In this document: positions 41,309 to 50,460 of the stretch, one piece after another
Numbering within the stretch: the first letter of the stretch is position 1
Layout: each line of letters opens with the position of its first letter
Assembly (NCBI GenBank): GCA_049517655.1
Contig: JBEKRQ010000002.1
Coordinates: 310,001-374,000, forward strand
From: UBA11358 sp049517655
Lineage (GTDB): Bacteria > Verrucomicrobiota > Verrucomicrobiia > Limisphaerales > UBA11358
Direction of reading: 5' to 3'
Length of the DNA stretch: 64,000 bases
Program-made: the position numbers and the translations under genes
Notes under the pieces: generated by a model
The model's database searches: none
Seen by the model: only the letters and a program-made list of their open reading frames with translations
Told to the model about the DNA's origin: nothing

Positions 41309-43006
41309 TTAAGGGTCAATGGGCTCCAGCGCAACTACGAACACTCTTTCAGGTGGCACACGACCAAAAGCAAACGGCAACGGGCCCAAAATTGACCCAT
41401 AAAAACCCGCACCGATGGTTTCGTTCAGTGTCGCAAGCAAGTGCGGTCCGGGAATGGTGAAAACATCCAGTATTGTCGCTTTCACTTTTTGAGGATCAGG
41501 TGGAAGGACAAATACGTTGTTCATGGGGGAGGCCATATAGTCGCCAGCATTAATTTCAGAGTGCTCCAAATCCAGTGCCGACGCGCCAAGGGCGTTCATA
41601 TAATACTGAAATCCCCAATGTCCTTGAAACCATAGCATCCGCGATTCGTGTCCGTATTTGGCGCAAACCTGCTGCGCGCTCCGGCGGACGGCGGTGGCGA
41701 GAAGGAAATCCGCGCGCGTTGCCAACAAAGCAAACGCGGCGCCGGCGATGAAACAAATCACCATACCGCGCGTCCATGCTTTTCGCCCCGCCAAAACTTT
41801 TTGTTCCAAGTGTCGCGCCAGCAATATTCCCACTGCCGGAGCCATCGGCAGAAGGGAACGCCCATTGATGGTCCAGTTGAAAAACGCCGCGAACAAAAAA
41901 GTTCCGAATACCCACAATGCCAACAGCCATGCGTGCGCGTCACGCCAGCGCCAGACGTCCGCAACGGCCAGCGCCAGCACACCAATGCCGCCAATGGCCC
42001 AGAAAACCATTTGGATTTCCACGAACGCCCAAGACGGGCCTGGAATCAAAACATATGTTTTCAACCAGGCTCCGTGCCAAAAACACGCCCAGGCGAGCAA
42101 GGTTGCTCCAGCGAGACACACAGCCCACATTCGTCTCCGCCAGAACAATGGCGCAAAAAAGAACACGCCAGCCAGACATCCGCCCATGAAGGTCAACGCC
42201 GTCAAACCTGTCGTTATGCTTGAGAACCGGTAAGCTCCCGGAACTGGCTTGCCGGCCGCCAAGGAGATGAGCCCATGTCCGTAAAACATCCACGTGGCCA
42301 ATTGATAAACGCCGAGTGCCGCCAACGGAATCAGCAGACACACGGTCCATCGTCCCAGCCGGCGTTGGTTCATCAGGCTGTAAGCAGCCAGCAGTGGAAC
42401 GAGGCACAAGCCGAAGTATTTGGTCAACATTGCCAGCGTGATTAACAATCCCGCGCCCGCCAGCCGTCCAAAGTCGTTTTGTTTCGTGCCATCGATCCAC
42501 AACACAACGGCCCAAATCCAGAACGCCAACATTGGCACATCGCACATTACTGTCGTGCCCGAAATCAAGAAGACCGGCGTAAACAAAGTCACGAGCGCCG
42601 CAAGCATGGGATGATCGCAAAAGCGGCGTGCCAACTGATATGCCCCTATAATCGCTGCCACCGCCGGCAGCAAAAACGCAAAATGCAGCGCGATTTCACC
42701 CCAGCCAAAAATCCCCGCTGCCAGCGCCAAATAATAACAGGCTAGGGGTGGATTCTTTGTTACATCCCACATGGGTTGCATGGTTCCATACCAGTTCACA
42801 TTGAAGCCGTAGGGATTGCCGGGATGCGCTTGGATTTGGTGAGCGGCCCAAATAAAGAGCGGGTCGTCAACGTTGAAGGGTTTGGTCAGAAACGGCCCGA
42901 GCATCGCGAGCACCACCAGTGTCAGCGTCAAATAAGGATGCAGCAAAAACCAACGGCAGGTCTTGTTCAACCAATTTTCGACCGAGCGTGGCGTCGGAAT
43001 AACCAT
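41309..43006 (-). CDS. GT39/ArnT-like membrane glycosyltransferase
   Basis: A 565-residue integral membrane protein with about 11-12 hydrophobic helices. FLTKPFNVDDPLFIWAAHQI near the N-terminus carries the acidic pair in the first exterior loop typical of PMT/ArnT-type transferases that use polyprenyl-phosphate sugars. VTKNPPLACYYLALA and VMCDVPMLAFWIWAVVLW are conserved blocks of the PMT_2 family. Sugar and acceptor are unknown. It is an isolated gene with a promoter-like sequence 8 bp before the ATG. Confidence 0.85.
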   Translation of the reverse strand: MVIPTPRSVENWLNKTCRWFLLHPYLTLTLVVLAMLGPFLTKPFNVDDPLFIWAAHQIQAHPGNPYGFNVNWYGTMQPMWDVTKNPPLACYYLALAAGIFGWGEIALHFAFLLPAVAAIIGAYQLARRFCDHPMLAALVTLFTPVFLISGTTVMCDVPMLAFWIWAVVLWIDGTKQNDFGRLAGAGLLITLAMLTKYFGLCLVPLLAAYSLMNQRRLGRWTVCLLIPLAALGVYQLATWMFYGHGLISLAAGKPVPGAYRFSSITTGLTALTFMGGCLAGVFFFAPLFWRRRMWAVCLAGATLLAWACFWHGAWLKTYVLIPGPSWAFVEIQMVFWAIGGIGVLALAVADVWRWRDAHAWLLALWVFGTFLFAAFFNWTINGRSLLPMAPAVGILLARHLEQKVLAGRKAWTRGMVICFIAGAAFALLATRADFLLATAVRRSAQQVCAKYGHESRMLWFQGHWGFQYYMNALGASALDLEHSEINAGDYMASPMNNVFVLPPDPQKVKATILDVFTIPGPHLLATLNETIGAGFYGSILGPLPFAFGRVPPERVFVVALEPIDP

Positions 43007-43014
43007 GTGCGGAT

Positions 43015-43042
43015 TTTATAACCGGGTTTGACAGTGGTGCAA
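43015..43042 (-). promoter_or_regulatory. Candidate promoter of the GT39-like gene
   Basis: On the minus strand, TTGCAC (43037-43042), a 16-bp spacer and TATAAA (43015-43020). The -10 box ends 8 bp before the ATG at 43006. Confidence 0.5.
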
Positions 43043-43207
43043 AATTTTTCGCTCGTCAAACCTACGCTACACATGCAAACCATATTATATCCTGTTATCC
43101 AGGTGCGATCTTCCTCCCGGCACGCCTCTCACCAATTTGGACACCTTCTTCACGGCAGCGAAGCCAGCCTCGCCGTTTGCCGCGAAGTGACTGTGCCTCG
43201 CGTGGGG

Positions 43208-44242
43208 CTACGCGGTTAGTTTTTCCACCGTGGCAATGAATGTTTCGATGTTCTGAGTCGATACGCCGGGCGGTATGCCACCGCCGCAGGAAAGAATCAG
43301 GCGCGAGCGGTCATTCAGGCCGTTCAGCAATGTCGTGACCGCGTCACGAACCTGGTCGGGCGTTCCCTGGGCCAGGACATCACGAGGCGGGATGTTGCCC
43401 AACAGGGCGATCTTGTTCCCGGTCCATGTTTTCATGTCGTTGAGGGTGTGCTGAATCCCGAAATTGAGCAGGTTGATGCCGGCTTTCGGCAAGTGGGGGG
43501 CGCAAATTTTGCACGGCGCATCGTTGTGGAAAAATTTCACCGCGACATCCGCCGCGAATACGCGCTTCAGATAGGGGAGTCCGAATTCCAGAAAATCCTT
43601 CTCACCCACGAATCCCACGATGTCGTCCAGGACCAGAATACCGTCAATGGTCGGGAAACACTCGCGCTGGTAGGCAATCCATTCCACCAGGTAATCGGTG
43701 GTGAGCGCGAGGAGCCGGTGAGTGCGCTCGGCATCTGTCTTCAGTGCCATCAAGAACTCCGTGGTGCCCATGAGAAAGGTGGCGACATTCAATGGGCCGC
43801 GGGCAACCGCAAAGCGAATCCGGTGTCCGGCTTTTTCGATTTCCGGCTGCCAATGCTGAAGGCGTTTAACGACCAGGGGCAACAGGCCGTCGGTGCGCGG
43901 GTTGGGTTTTTCCAAGTCATCCGCTGCTTCGATTGTGCGCAGAAGCTTCTTTGCGAACGGGAACGCATTTTCTTCAAAGGTGCTGACGGTTCCGAAGGCG
44001 GAGGGTTCGGTGCACATGCCAAACTCGGACCAGAACCCCGGCAGGAAAGTGGTTTTCGGAAAGGTGTTGAGCGCCTTCATATTGGCCTCAAACCAAATGC
44101 GGTCGCTGGCAAGATAGTCCAGGATGGTATGCCCAGCCCAGTTCGGCAGCCATGGGCTGTCAATGATGAAACCCGTGGGCATGGGACGTTGTTGCTCTCC
44201 CCGAATCACCGCGAGTAAGGTCTGCCATTGTTGGTCGGTCAT
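43208..44242 (-). CDS. Uroporphyrinogen-decarboxylase-type corrinoid methyltransferase
   Basis: A 344-residue member of the UroD/MtaA/CmuA superfamily, starting MTDQQWQTLLAVIRGEQQRPMP (preceded by AAAGGGATCAAG). It is not a haem-pathway UroD: the URO-D active-site arginines are absent. The metal-binding region VKFFHNDAPCKICAPHLP has the His-x(n)-Cys arrangement of zinc methyltransferases, followed by GNIPPRDVLAQGTPDQVRDAV and ILSCGGGIPPGVSTQNIETFI. It lies just after a corrinoid-protein gene, so it likely transfers methyl groups to or from that cobamide. The substrate is unknown. Confidence 0.87.
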   Translation of the reverse strand: MTDQQWQTLLAVIRGEQQRPMPTGFIIDSPWLPNWAGHTILDYLASDRIWFEANMKALNTFPKTTFLPGFWSEFGMCTEPSAFGTVSTFEENAFPFAKKLLRTIEAADDLEKPNPRTDGLLPLVVKRLQHWQPEIEKAGHRIRFAVARGPLNVATFLMGTTEFLMALKTDAERTHRLLALTTDYLVEWIAYQRECFPTIDGILVLDDIVGFVGEKDFLEFGLPYLKRVFAADVAVKFFHNDAPCKICAPHLPKAGINLLNFGIQHTLNDMKTWTGNKIALLGNIPPRDVLAQGTPDQVRDAVTTLLNGLNDRSRLILSCGGGIPPGVSTQNIETFIATVEKLTA

Positions 44243-44324
44243 CTTGATCCCTTTCGGTTGCTGTTGGTTTTTATCACCCGGAATAAGTAAATGGATGATT
44301 GGAATGCCACCCCGGCATACTCGC

Positions 44325-44957
44325 TTAAGCCAGAACCCGCTTTGCCAGACCTGTGGCGCTGCTGGCACTTTCACCGTAACCGTCAGCTCCAATTTCATCA
44401 GCATACCTTTGCGTAATAGGCGCTCCGCCCACCAGCACCTTTACCTGCTCGCGAATGCCGGCCTGTTTGAGTGCGTCAACGGTCTCCTTCATTGAAGGCA
44501 TTGTTGTGGTCAACAAAGCGGACAAGGCCAGAATCTGGGGGTTCTGCTTTTTCACCGCGGCAACAAATTGATCGGGCGTGACACTTACCCCCAGATCAAT
44601 CACCTCGAAACCACCGCCCTCGAGCATTGCCGCCACGAGATTTTTGCCAATATCATGCAAGTCGCCCTTGACGGTGCCGATCACCACGCGTCCGGCGGGC
44701 TGCAGACTGCGGGCCTCCAACAGTGGACGCAGCGGTTCCAACGCGGCTTTCATCGCGCGAGCGGACAGCAACAGTTCGGGCACGAAGTATTCATTGCACT
44801 CGAAACGCCGCCCGACTTCACCCATCGCGGGCATCATGTAATCCTGGACGAGCTTCATTGGGTCAATACCGGCGCTGAGAGCTTGTTCAGTAACGGTTTT
44901 GGCGGATTTTGCGTCGCCGTTCAAGACGGCGTCGTAAAGCGGCTTGAGGTCTTGCAT
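44325..44957 (-). CDS. Corrinoid (B12-binding) methyltransferase protein
   Basis: A 210-residue MtbC/MttC-like protein. An N-terminal helical cap domain (QDLKPLYDAVLNGDAKSA, PAMGEVGRRFECNEYFVPELLLSARAM) precedes a Rossmann cobalamin-binding domain. The latter has the signature GDLHDIGKN, whose His is the lower cobalt ligand, then SALLTTTM and VGGAPIT. It delivers methyl-cobamide between a substrate-specific methyltransferase and a C1 acceptor. The UroD-type gene follows 82 bp downstream on the same strand. Confidence 0.93.
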   Translation of the reverse strand: MQDLKPLYDAVLNGDAKSAKTVTEQALSAGIDPMKLVQDYMMPAMGEVGRRFECNEYFVPELLLSARAMKAALEPLRPLLEARSLQPAGRVVIGTVKGDLHDIGKNLVAAMLEGGGFEVIDLGVSVTPDQFVAAVKKQNPQILALSALLTTTMPSMKETVDALKQAGIREQVKVLVGGAPITQRYADEIGADGYGESASSATGLAKRVLA

Positions 44958-45127
44958 GTGATGAGCCGGTTGAACTGAGTTGACTTATTCGTTGTTCAAG
45001 CAGCGGTTTTAATTAATACATTTTGCTCAACGGATTGGCAAGGCGGGATTGGGGCATGGCGGCGTCTCGCCACTTTTTTCTCGTAAAACCTCCCGTTCAG
45101 GGGCATGAGTCTTGTCCCGGTTGAACG

Positions 45128-46681
45128 ATGTGTGAACAAATAGTCATTTTGGATTTTGGATCGCAATACACGCAGGTCATCGCACGCCGCGTCCGCGAGC
45201 ACAGTGTGTATTCCGTAATCCTGCGCTGCGACACACCCGCGCGCGAAATCGCCAGGCTCAAGCCGCGTGGAATCATTTTGTCCGGCGGTCCGGCCAGCGT
45301 GTATGCGAAAAACGCGCCACTGCCTGACCGGAGAATTTTTGAACTTGGCGTTCCCATGCTTGGCATCTGCTACGGCGTGCAATTGTTCGCGCAATTCCTT
45401 GGTGGCAGGGTTGAGAAAGGCCTCAAACGCGAATACGGCAAAGGCACGTTGCGCGTGACGGACAAATTTTGCCCGCTGTTTGCAAATCTGCCGGAAATCC
45501 TGCAAGTCTGGAACTCGCACGGCGACAAGCTCACGAAACTGCCGCGCGGTTTCAAACCGGTCGCCGTCACGGAAAATTCCGAATACGCGGCGATTGAAAA
45601 CCGCGCGCGAAAATTTTTCGGCCTGCAATTTCATCCCGAAGTCGTCCACACGCCGCGCGGCAGGGAGGTCCTCGCCAATTTTGTCCACAACATTTGCGGT
45701 TGCGGCAAAAACTGGACGATGCGCGGTTACATCATGCGGGCCGTCGAGGAAATTCGCGCGCAAGTCGGCGGCGAAAAAGTGATTCTCGGTTTGAGCGGCG
45801 GCGTGGATTCGAGCGTTGCGGCGGCGCTGATTCACAAGGCCATCGGCGACCAACTCACCTGTATTTTTGTCAATAACGGCCTGCTCCGCGCACGAGAGGC
45901 GGAGGTTGTGCAGGAAGTTTTCGGGCGTCATTTCAAAATCAAATTGCAATACGAAGACGCCGCGAAACTGTTTTTGAAACGGCTCAAAGGTGTGACCGAT
46001 CCCGAACGCAAACGCAAAATCATCGGCAAGACATTCATCGAGGTTTTTCAGGCGGCGATCCCGCAGTCGCGGGACGCCGGCAAGGCAAAAAAGTTTCTCG
46101 CGCAAGGGACGCTTTACCCGGATGTGATTGAATCGGTGCCGATCGCCGGCAACCCGGCCGCGCTCATCAAGAGTCATCACAACGTCGGCGGGTTGCCGAA
46201 GAAGATGAAGTTCGCGCTGATTGAGCCGTTGAAATGCCTGTTCAAGGACGAAGTGCGCAAGCTTGGACTCGAACTCGGCCTGCCGCACGAAATTGTTTTG
46301 CGCCAGCCGTTCCCCGGCCCGGGCCTGGCCGTGCGCATCCTCGGCGAAGTCACGCCGTCGCGTCTGGAAATTCTCCGCAACGCCGACAGCATTGTCGTGG
46401 AAGAAATGAAGAGCAGCGGGTGGTATTACAGAATCTGGCAGAGTTTTGCGGTTTTACTGCCCGTGCGCAGCGTCGGCGTGATGGGTGACGAGCGGACTTA
46501 CGATTACACCATCGCCATCCGCGCGGTGGAATCGCTGGATGGCATGACGGCGGACTGGGTGAAGCTACCGTATGAACTTTTGGAGAAACTCGCCAGCCGC
46601 ATCATCAACGAAGTCAAAGGAGTGAACCGCTGTGTGTTCGATATCACCAGCAAACCGCCGGGGACTATTGAGTGGGAGTGA
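45128..46681 (+). CDS. guaA: GMP synthase (glutamine-hydrolysing)
   Basis: A 517-residue enzyme that converts XMP to GMP. The glutamine amidotransferase domain has Cys81 in LGICYGVQ and the His-Glu pair in FHPEVVHT. The ATP pyrophosphatase loop is LSGGVDSSVAA. The C-terminal dimerisation domain ends VFDITSKPPGTIEWE, the invariant family C-terminus. Divergent from the corrinoid gene; the shared upstream space of 170 bp shows no clear riboswitch. Confidence 0.97.
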   Translation: MCEQIVILDFGSQYTQVIARRVREHSVYSVILRCDTPAREIARLKPRGIILSGGPASVYAKNAPLPDRRIFELGVPMLGICYGVQLFAQFLGGRVEKGLKREYGKGTLRVTDKFCPLFANLPEILQVWNSHGDKLTKLPRGFKPVAVTENSEYAAIENRARKFFGLQFHPEVVHTPRGREVLANFVHNICGCGKNWTMRGYIMRAVEEIRAQVGGEKVILGLSGGVDSSVAAALIHKAIGDQLTCIFVNNGLLRAREAEVVQEVFGRHFKIKLQYEDAAKLFLKRLKGVTDPERKRKIIGKTFIEVFQAAIPQSRDAGKAKKFLAQGTLYPDVIESVPIAGNPAALIKSHHNVGGLPKKMKFALIEPLKCLFKDEVRKLGLELGLPHEIVLRQPFPGPGLAVRILGEVTPSRLEILRNADSIVVEEMKSSGWYYRIWQSFAVLLPVRSVGVMGDERTYDYTIAIRAVESLDGMTADWVKLPYELLEKLASRIINEVKGVNRCVFDITSKPPGTIEWE

Positions 46682-46762
46682 TTTTCTTCAACATGCAATT
46701 TTTTGCTGGTTTTCGTCATAACGCGGAGTTAAACTCGGTACACAGTCAGACCAGAACAGTTT

Positions 46763-47257
46763 ATGGACATTATTTTTGATTGCCCCAAATGTGGACAGGA
46801 ACTGGCGGTGGACGGTGCCGGTGCCGGCACGGAAATCGAGTGCCCGTCGTGCAGCGAGACAATTACGATTCCGCAGGAATCCACAAAGCCGGCTTCGGGG
46901 GGAACCATTATCACCGGCCAGCCCTCCAATCCCATTACCTCGTCCGCGGCCGCGAAAATAGAAAAACATCTCAAAGTGCCGTTGCGTGACAAGCCGAGCG
47001 AGTTGCTGGTGAAAAAAGTGCAGCCGCAGGCAATCATAACCAAAGGCACCGGTAAAAAGGTGTGTGTTCACACAATTCGTCATGCAGGCAGTGTTGAATT
47101 CGGTCATGACAAATTTGATGAAAAGGCCACAGAATTTTTGAATGAAATTGGCGAAGCCAATCTCATTGGCGTTCATGTGGTCAACTATGCGTTTCTCGAC
47201 GTTAGCACGCAAAAAATAATGACGGATTTCGGCTTGGTGGTTGTTTATCGGGGATAA
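46763..47257 (+). CDS. Zinc-ribbon protein of unknown function
   Basis: A 164-residue protein. The first 36 residues are a zinc ribbon (CPKCGQELAVDGAGAGTEIECPSC, Cys at 7, 10, 27 and 30). A low-complexity linker leads to a conserved-looking alpha/beta domain (VHTIRHAGSVEFGHDKFDEKATEFLNEIGEANLIGVHVVNYAFLDVSTQ...DFGLVVVYRG) that reads like a small heterodimerising domain; I do not recognise it. The neighbour downstream is bamD. Confidence 0.75.
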   Translation: MDIIFDCPKCGQELAVDGAGAGTEIECPSCSETITIPQESTKPASGGTIITGQPSNPITSSAAAKIEKHLKVPLRDKPSELLVKKVQPQAIITKGTGKKVCVHTIRHAGSVEFGHDKFDEKATEFLNEIGEANLIGVHVVNYAFLDVSTQKIMTDFGLVVVYRG

Positions 47258-47274
47258 TTTGGTCTGCACCTGCC

Positions 47275-47303
47275 TTGACTCGCCGGTTGCGGGTTATTAC
47301 TGT
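47275..47303 (+). promoter_or_regulatory. Candidate promoter of bamD
   Basis: TTGACT (47275-47280), a 17-bp spacer, then TACTGT (47298-47303). The ATG lies 6 bp further, which predicts a leaderless transcript. Confidence 0.4.
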
Positions 47304-47309
47304 CGCGGC

Positions 47310-48296
47310 ATGCATCATCGGTTTGTTTTTTTGTTCGTGATTATCGCGTGTGTGGTATTGTTCCCATTTCGCGCGCCCGCGCCGTTGACTTATACACCAG
47401 GGGAAGGGTGGTATTACGAATCTTACGGGGAAAGCACCAAGTGGCAGCGTGCCCGCGCCAAGGATCAATTGGATGTGGCGCAGCAGGCGTTTGATAGTCA
47501 TGATTACGGCCTCACGCTCCGGGCTGCACACCGCATCGTCCGCGTATGGCCGCTTTCTGATTACGCTCCGCACGCGCAATATCTCGTCGGTCGTTGTCTC
47601 GAAACGATGGGCAAGGACGAAGAGGCTTTCAACGCTTATCAGGTCATCGTTGAAAAATACCCGAAGAGTGCTGAATACGAAGACGTGCTGTGGCGCCAAT
47701 ACCAAATCGCCAACCGTTTCCTCGGCGGTGAATGGTTCAAACTCTGGGGTTATATCCCGCTTTACCATTCGATGGATAAAACAGCGGGCATGTTTGACAA
47801 AATCGTTCAGAATGGTCCTTACAGCGATGTGGCGCCGCGCGCGCAATTGCGCATTGGCGCGGCGCGCGAAAAACAGAAGGATTTTCCCGCCGCGGTGAAA
47901 GCTTACGAGATTGCCGCTGACCGCTATCACGGCCAGCCGGTGATTGCCTCCGACGCGTTGTTCAGCGAAGGTGTTTCGCATCAGAAACAGGCGGAGACCG
48001 CCGAATACGATCAAAGCGCCGCCGTTCAGGCGATCGCAGCTTTCACCGATTTCATCACGCTTTATCCGGACGATAAGCGCGTTCCGCAGGCGCGAAAGGC
48101 CATCACCATGCTTAAAGCGGAACAGGTGCGTGGTAATTATGAAATCGCGCGATTTTACGAAAAAAGCAAAAAATGGAACGGCGCGCTGGTTTATTACAAC
48201 GAAGTGTTGCAGCTCGATCCTAATTCCTCCTACGCCGCGCGGGCGCGCGAGCGTATCCAAGCCCTCAAGCCGCGCCTTGAAGCGCCGGCCAACTGA
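47310..48296 (+). CDS. bamD: BamD/YfiO-type outer-membrane assembly TPR protein
   Basis: A 328-residue protein. The N-terminal hydrophobic segment is MHHRFVFLFVIIACVVLF; no clean lipobox is seen, so the anchor may differ from E. coli BamD. The body is a row of TPR-like helices (LDVAQQAFDSHDYGLTLRAAHRIVRVWPLSDYAPHAQYLVGRCLE, AFNAYQVIVEKYPKSAEYEDV, FPAAVKAYEIAADRYHGQPV, WNGALVYYNEVLQLDPNSSYAARARERI). The arrangement fits the BamD family of the beta-barrel assembly machine. The lptE-like gene begins 1 bp after the stop, supporting an envelope-biogenesis operon. Confidence 0.82.
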   Translation: MHHRFVFLFVIIACVVLFPFRAPAPLTYTPGEGWYYESYGESTKWQRARAKDQLDVAQQAFDSHDYGLTLRAAHRIVRVWPLSDYAPHAQYLVGRCLETMGKDEEAFNAYQVIVEKYPKSAEYEDVLWRQYQIANRFLGGEWFKLWGYIPLYHSMDKTAGMFDKIVQNGPYSDVAPRAQLRIGAAREKQKDFPAAVKAYEIAADRYHGQPVIASDALFSEGVSHQKQAETAEYDQSAAVQAIAAFTDFITLYPDDKRVPQARKAITMLKAEQVRGNYEIARFYEKSKKWNGALVYYNEVLQLDPNSSYAARARERIQALKPRLEAPAN

Positions 48297-48297
48297 A

Positions 48298-48810
48298 ATG
48301 CGCCTGTTCCAATTCCTCGCTGTTTCCACGATGACTTTGTTGCTGACCGGTTGTGCAGGTTATCATCTCGGGCCGGTCAACGGCGCGGTCGCGGGCGAAA
48401 AGTCCATTGAAATTTTGCCTTTCAACAATCAGACGCTTCAACCGCGCCTGGGCGACTCGGTAATGCAGGCGTTACGCGAACGGTTGCAAACCGACGGCAC
48501 GTATCACCTCGTCACACGCGGCCCTGGCGACATTGTCGTCACCGGCGTCATCACACGTTACAGCCGCAAAGGCTTGAGTTTTTTGAATTCGGACGTTGCC
48601 ACGCCGCGGGATTACCGCGTTGACATCACCGCGCATGTCACTGCCTGCGAACGCGACACAGGCAGGGTGTTACTCGACAAAGATGTGAACGGTTATGCGC
48701 TCATCCAAGTCGGCGGGGATTTGACGGACACGGAGCGTCAATCCCTCCCCATGCTCGCGGAAGATTTGGCGCGTAATGTTGCAGAACTGCTGACGGAAGG
48801 AACTTGGTAA
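48298..48810 (+). CDS. lptE: LptE-like lipoprotein (LPS assembly)
   Basis: A 170-residue lipoprotein; signal MRLFQFLAVSTMTLLLTGC with lipobox Cys at residue 19. YHLGPVNGAVAGEKSIEILPFNNQTLQPRLGDSVMQALRERLQTDGTYHLV and the downstream alternating strands (VVTGVITRYSRKGLSF, YRVDITAHVTA) match the LptE family, which plugs the LptD outer-membrane LPS translocon. It directly follows bamD. The neighbourhood supports the call; sequence conservation in this family is low. Confidence 0.8.
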   Translation: MRLFQFLAVSTMTLLLTGCAGYHLGPVNGAVAGEKSIEILPFNNQTLQPRLGDSVMQALRERLQTDGTYHLVTRGPGDIVVTGVITRYSRKGLSFLNSDVATPRDYRVDITAHVTACERDTGRVLLDKDVNGYALIQVGGDLTDTERQSLPMLAEDLARNVAELLTEGTW

Positions 48811-48893
48811 AAATTATTAAAATGGTTGAAACCAATTCTTACTCTGCTATCGTCTTTTGTGACGAATAACCAAACAACAAACCATCAACCATT

Positions 48894-49298
48894 ATGACAG
48901 AGAAAATTGCCAAAATCACAACCCTAAGTCTTTTCGCTGCCGCGCTCGTTGCGATGCCCGTGCTGTCGCGCGCGCAAGACACTAACGCGCCGGCGTCACC
49001 CAATCAAACGGCGCCTGCCAAGCCCAAGAAACACAGTAACCTGCCCTTCCGCGGCAAGCTGAGCGCAGTGGACACGAACGCGAAGACGCTGACGGTGGGC
49101 ACACTCACGCTGCAAATCACGCCCGACACCAAGATTACCAAGGATGGCCAGCCGGCGACCCTGTCGGATGGTGTGGTCGGTCAGCCCGTTTCCGGCTCTT
49201 ACAAGAAGACCGATGACGGCAAACTCAATAATGCTGTCACTGTGCATTTCGGTGTCAAGAGTGGGGAGAAACAAAAGAAGGAAAGCTCGAACAATTAA
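48894..49298 (+). CDS. Small exported protein, DUF5666-like
   Basis: A 134-residue protein with a signal peptide ending at SRAQ (residues 1-27). The mature part holds one beta-barrel-like segment (FRGKLSAVDTNAKTLTVGTLTLQITPDTKITKDGQPATLSDGVVGQPVSGSYKKTDDGKL) of the kind found in DUF5666/OB-like periplasmic proteins. It ends in a Lys/Ser-rich tail. Ribosome-binding site is weak. A strong terminator follows. The function is unknown. Confidence 0.75.
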   Translation: MTEKIAKITTLSLFAAALVAMPVLSRAQDTNAPASPNQTAPAKPKKHSNLPFRGKLSAVDTNAKTLTVGTLTLQITPDTKITKDGQPATLSDGVVGQPVSGSYKKTDDGKLNNAVTVHFGVKSGEKQKKESSNN

Positions 49299-49320
49299 TC
49301 CTCCGAAGTTTCCCTGAATT

Positions 49321-49350
49321 CAGGGCGGGCGGCAACGCCCGCCTTTTTTA
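49321..49350 (+). terminator. Intrinsic terminator after the DUF5666-like gene
   Basis: An 8-bp GC stem (GGGCGGGC with GCCCGCCT) and loop GGCAAC are followed by TTTTTT. It lies just downstream of the plus-strand gene and at the stop of the minus-strand kinase gene. Confidence 0.85.
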
Positions 49351-50343
49351 TTACCGCTTCCACCAACCGGTAAGACTCTTGGTCTTTGGCTGCGGCGTTT
49401 GGGATTGCTTGACGAGCAACTGGCTGCGCGCCGCTGTCAACGCCATGATAAATTCGTCGTAACTCAGAAAACGGTCTGCCGGATTTTTCGCCATTGCCTG
49501 CACCAACGCGTCGCTGGTGAGTTGTGTGATACCAGGCACGACGAGGTTCGGCGGCGTTAACGGCGTTTGCACCTGGGCGGCGATGAGATCCTCGACCGTC
49601 GGCGCTTCAAAGGGTGTGTGACCGGTCATCGCATGATAAAGAGTCGCACCGAGGCTATACATGTCTGAGAGAAATGTTTCCGGATCGCGTTTGATTTTTT
49701 CCGGTGCAACATAATACGGCGTGCCCCAGGTCACATTCTCCCTTTCCTGTTCCGCGCCAGTTGCTTGCGCAAGGCCAAAATCCACCAGCTTCGGTTCATG
49801 ATCCGCGTTGAACAAAATGTTGCCGGGCTTGATGTCGCGATGAAGCAAATCGTATTTGAGTGCCATGTCGAGGGCGGAGGCAATTTTGATCCCGATGTCG
49901 AGCACATCCAGTTCCGGCAGCATGCGCAATTTTTCGATGCGCGCATCCAGACTGCCGCGGTCGGCTAATTCCATCACGAGATACTGTTGTCCCTCATATT
50001 CGTCGAAGGTGTAAATGTGGATGATATTCGTGTGGTTGAGCCGGGCACAGGCGCGGGCTTCGCGATAAAAACCTTCCATCGCCTTCAGGTCTTTGGACAA
50101 CTCTTTTTTCATCAATTTCACCGCCACGAGCCGTTCTAGCATAACGTCCCAACCGCGATACACGTTGCCCATGCCTCCGGAGCCGATGATGGTGCGCAGT
50201 TCAAATTGCCGCAGCTGCATTGGCACCAAAATCGGATGCCCGCACTTGTTGCACGGCACGGTGGACAGCGGCGCGAAATCGCTGGAAACGAAGACTTTTG
50301 TCTCGCACCACCCGCACGTGACCATCCGTAATTGATCGCTCAT
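49351..50343 (-). CDS. Serine/threonine protein kinase with N-terminal zinc ribbon
   Basis: A 330-residue soluble Hanks-type kinase. A zinc ribbon (Cys10, Cys13, Cys31, Cys34) precedes the kinase domain. The latter is complete: GSGGMGNVYRG (P-loop), AVKLMKKEL (Lys), HRDIKPGNILFN (catalytic Asp), DFGLAQ (metal Asp) and GTPYYVAPEK (activation/P+1). The protein ends in a short Lys-rich tail and has no membrane helix, so it is cytoplasmic. No phosphatase partner or FHA gene is nearby. Targets are unknown. Confidence 0.93.
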   Translation of the reverse strand: MSDQLRMVTCGWCETKVFVSSDFAPLSTVPCNKCGHPILVPMQLRQFELRTIIGSGGMGNVYRGWDVMLERLVAVKLMKKELSKDLKAMEGFYREARACARLNHTNIIHIYTFDEYEGQQYLVMELADRGSLDARIEKLRMLPELDVLDIGIKIASALDMALKYDLLHRDIKPGNILFNADHEPKLVDFGLAQATGAEQERENVTWGTPYYVAPEKIKRDPETFLSDMYSLGATLYHAMTGHTPFEAPTVEDLIAAQVQTPLTPPNLVVPGITQLTSDALVQAMAKNPADRFLSYDEFIMALTAARSQLLVKQSQTPQPKTKSLTGWWKR

Positions 50344-50460
50344 ACTTTGAGATCAATCTACCACCGCCCTGCTGCGCGACAAGCCTGAGAAATCTTATTT
50401 TTTCCTTATAAACTTGTTTGACAAACGTTTTGGAATGATGTCTCCTCCCGCTGTTTAAAA

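Noticed and set aside
43208..44242. HemE (haem-pathway uroporphyrinogen decarboxylase)
   Set aside because: The typical N-terminal active-site block with its arginines is absent, and the gene is paired with a corrinoid protein.
45050..45090. Riboswitch or terminator in the guaA leader
   Set aside because: Only a 4-bp stem (GGCG/CGCC) before a T-run; no conserved purine-riboswitch core is visible.
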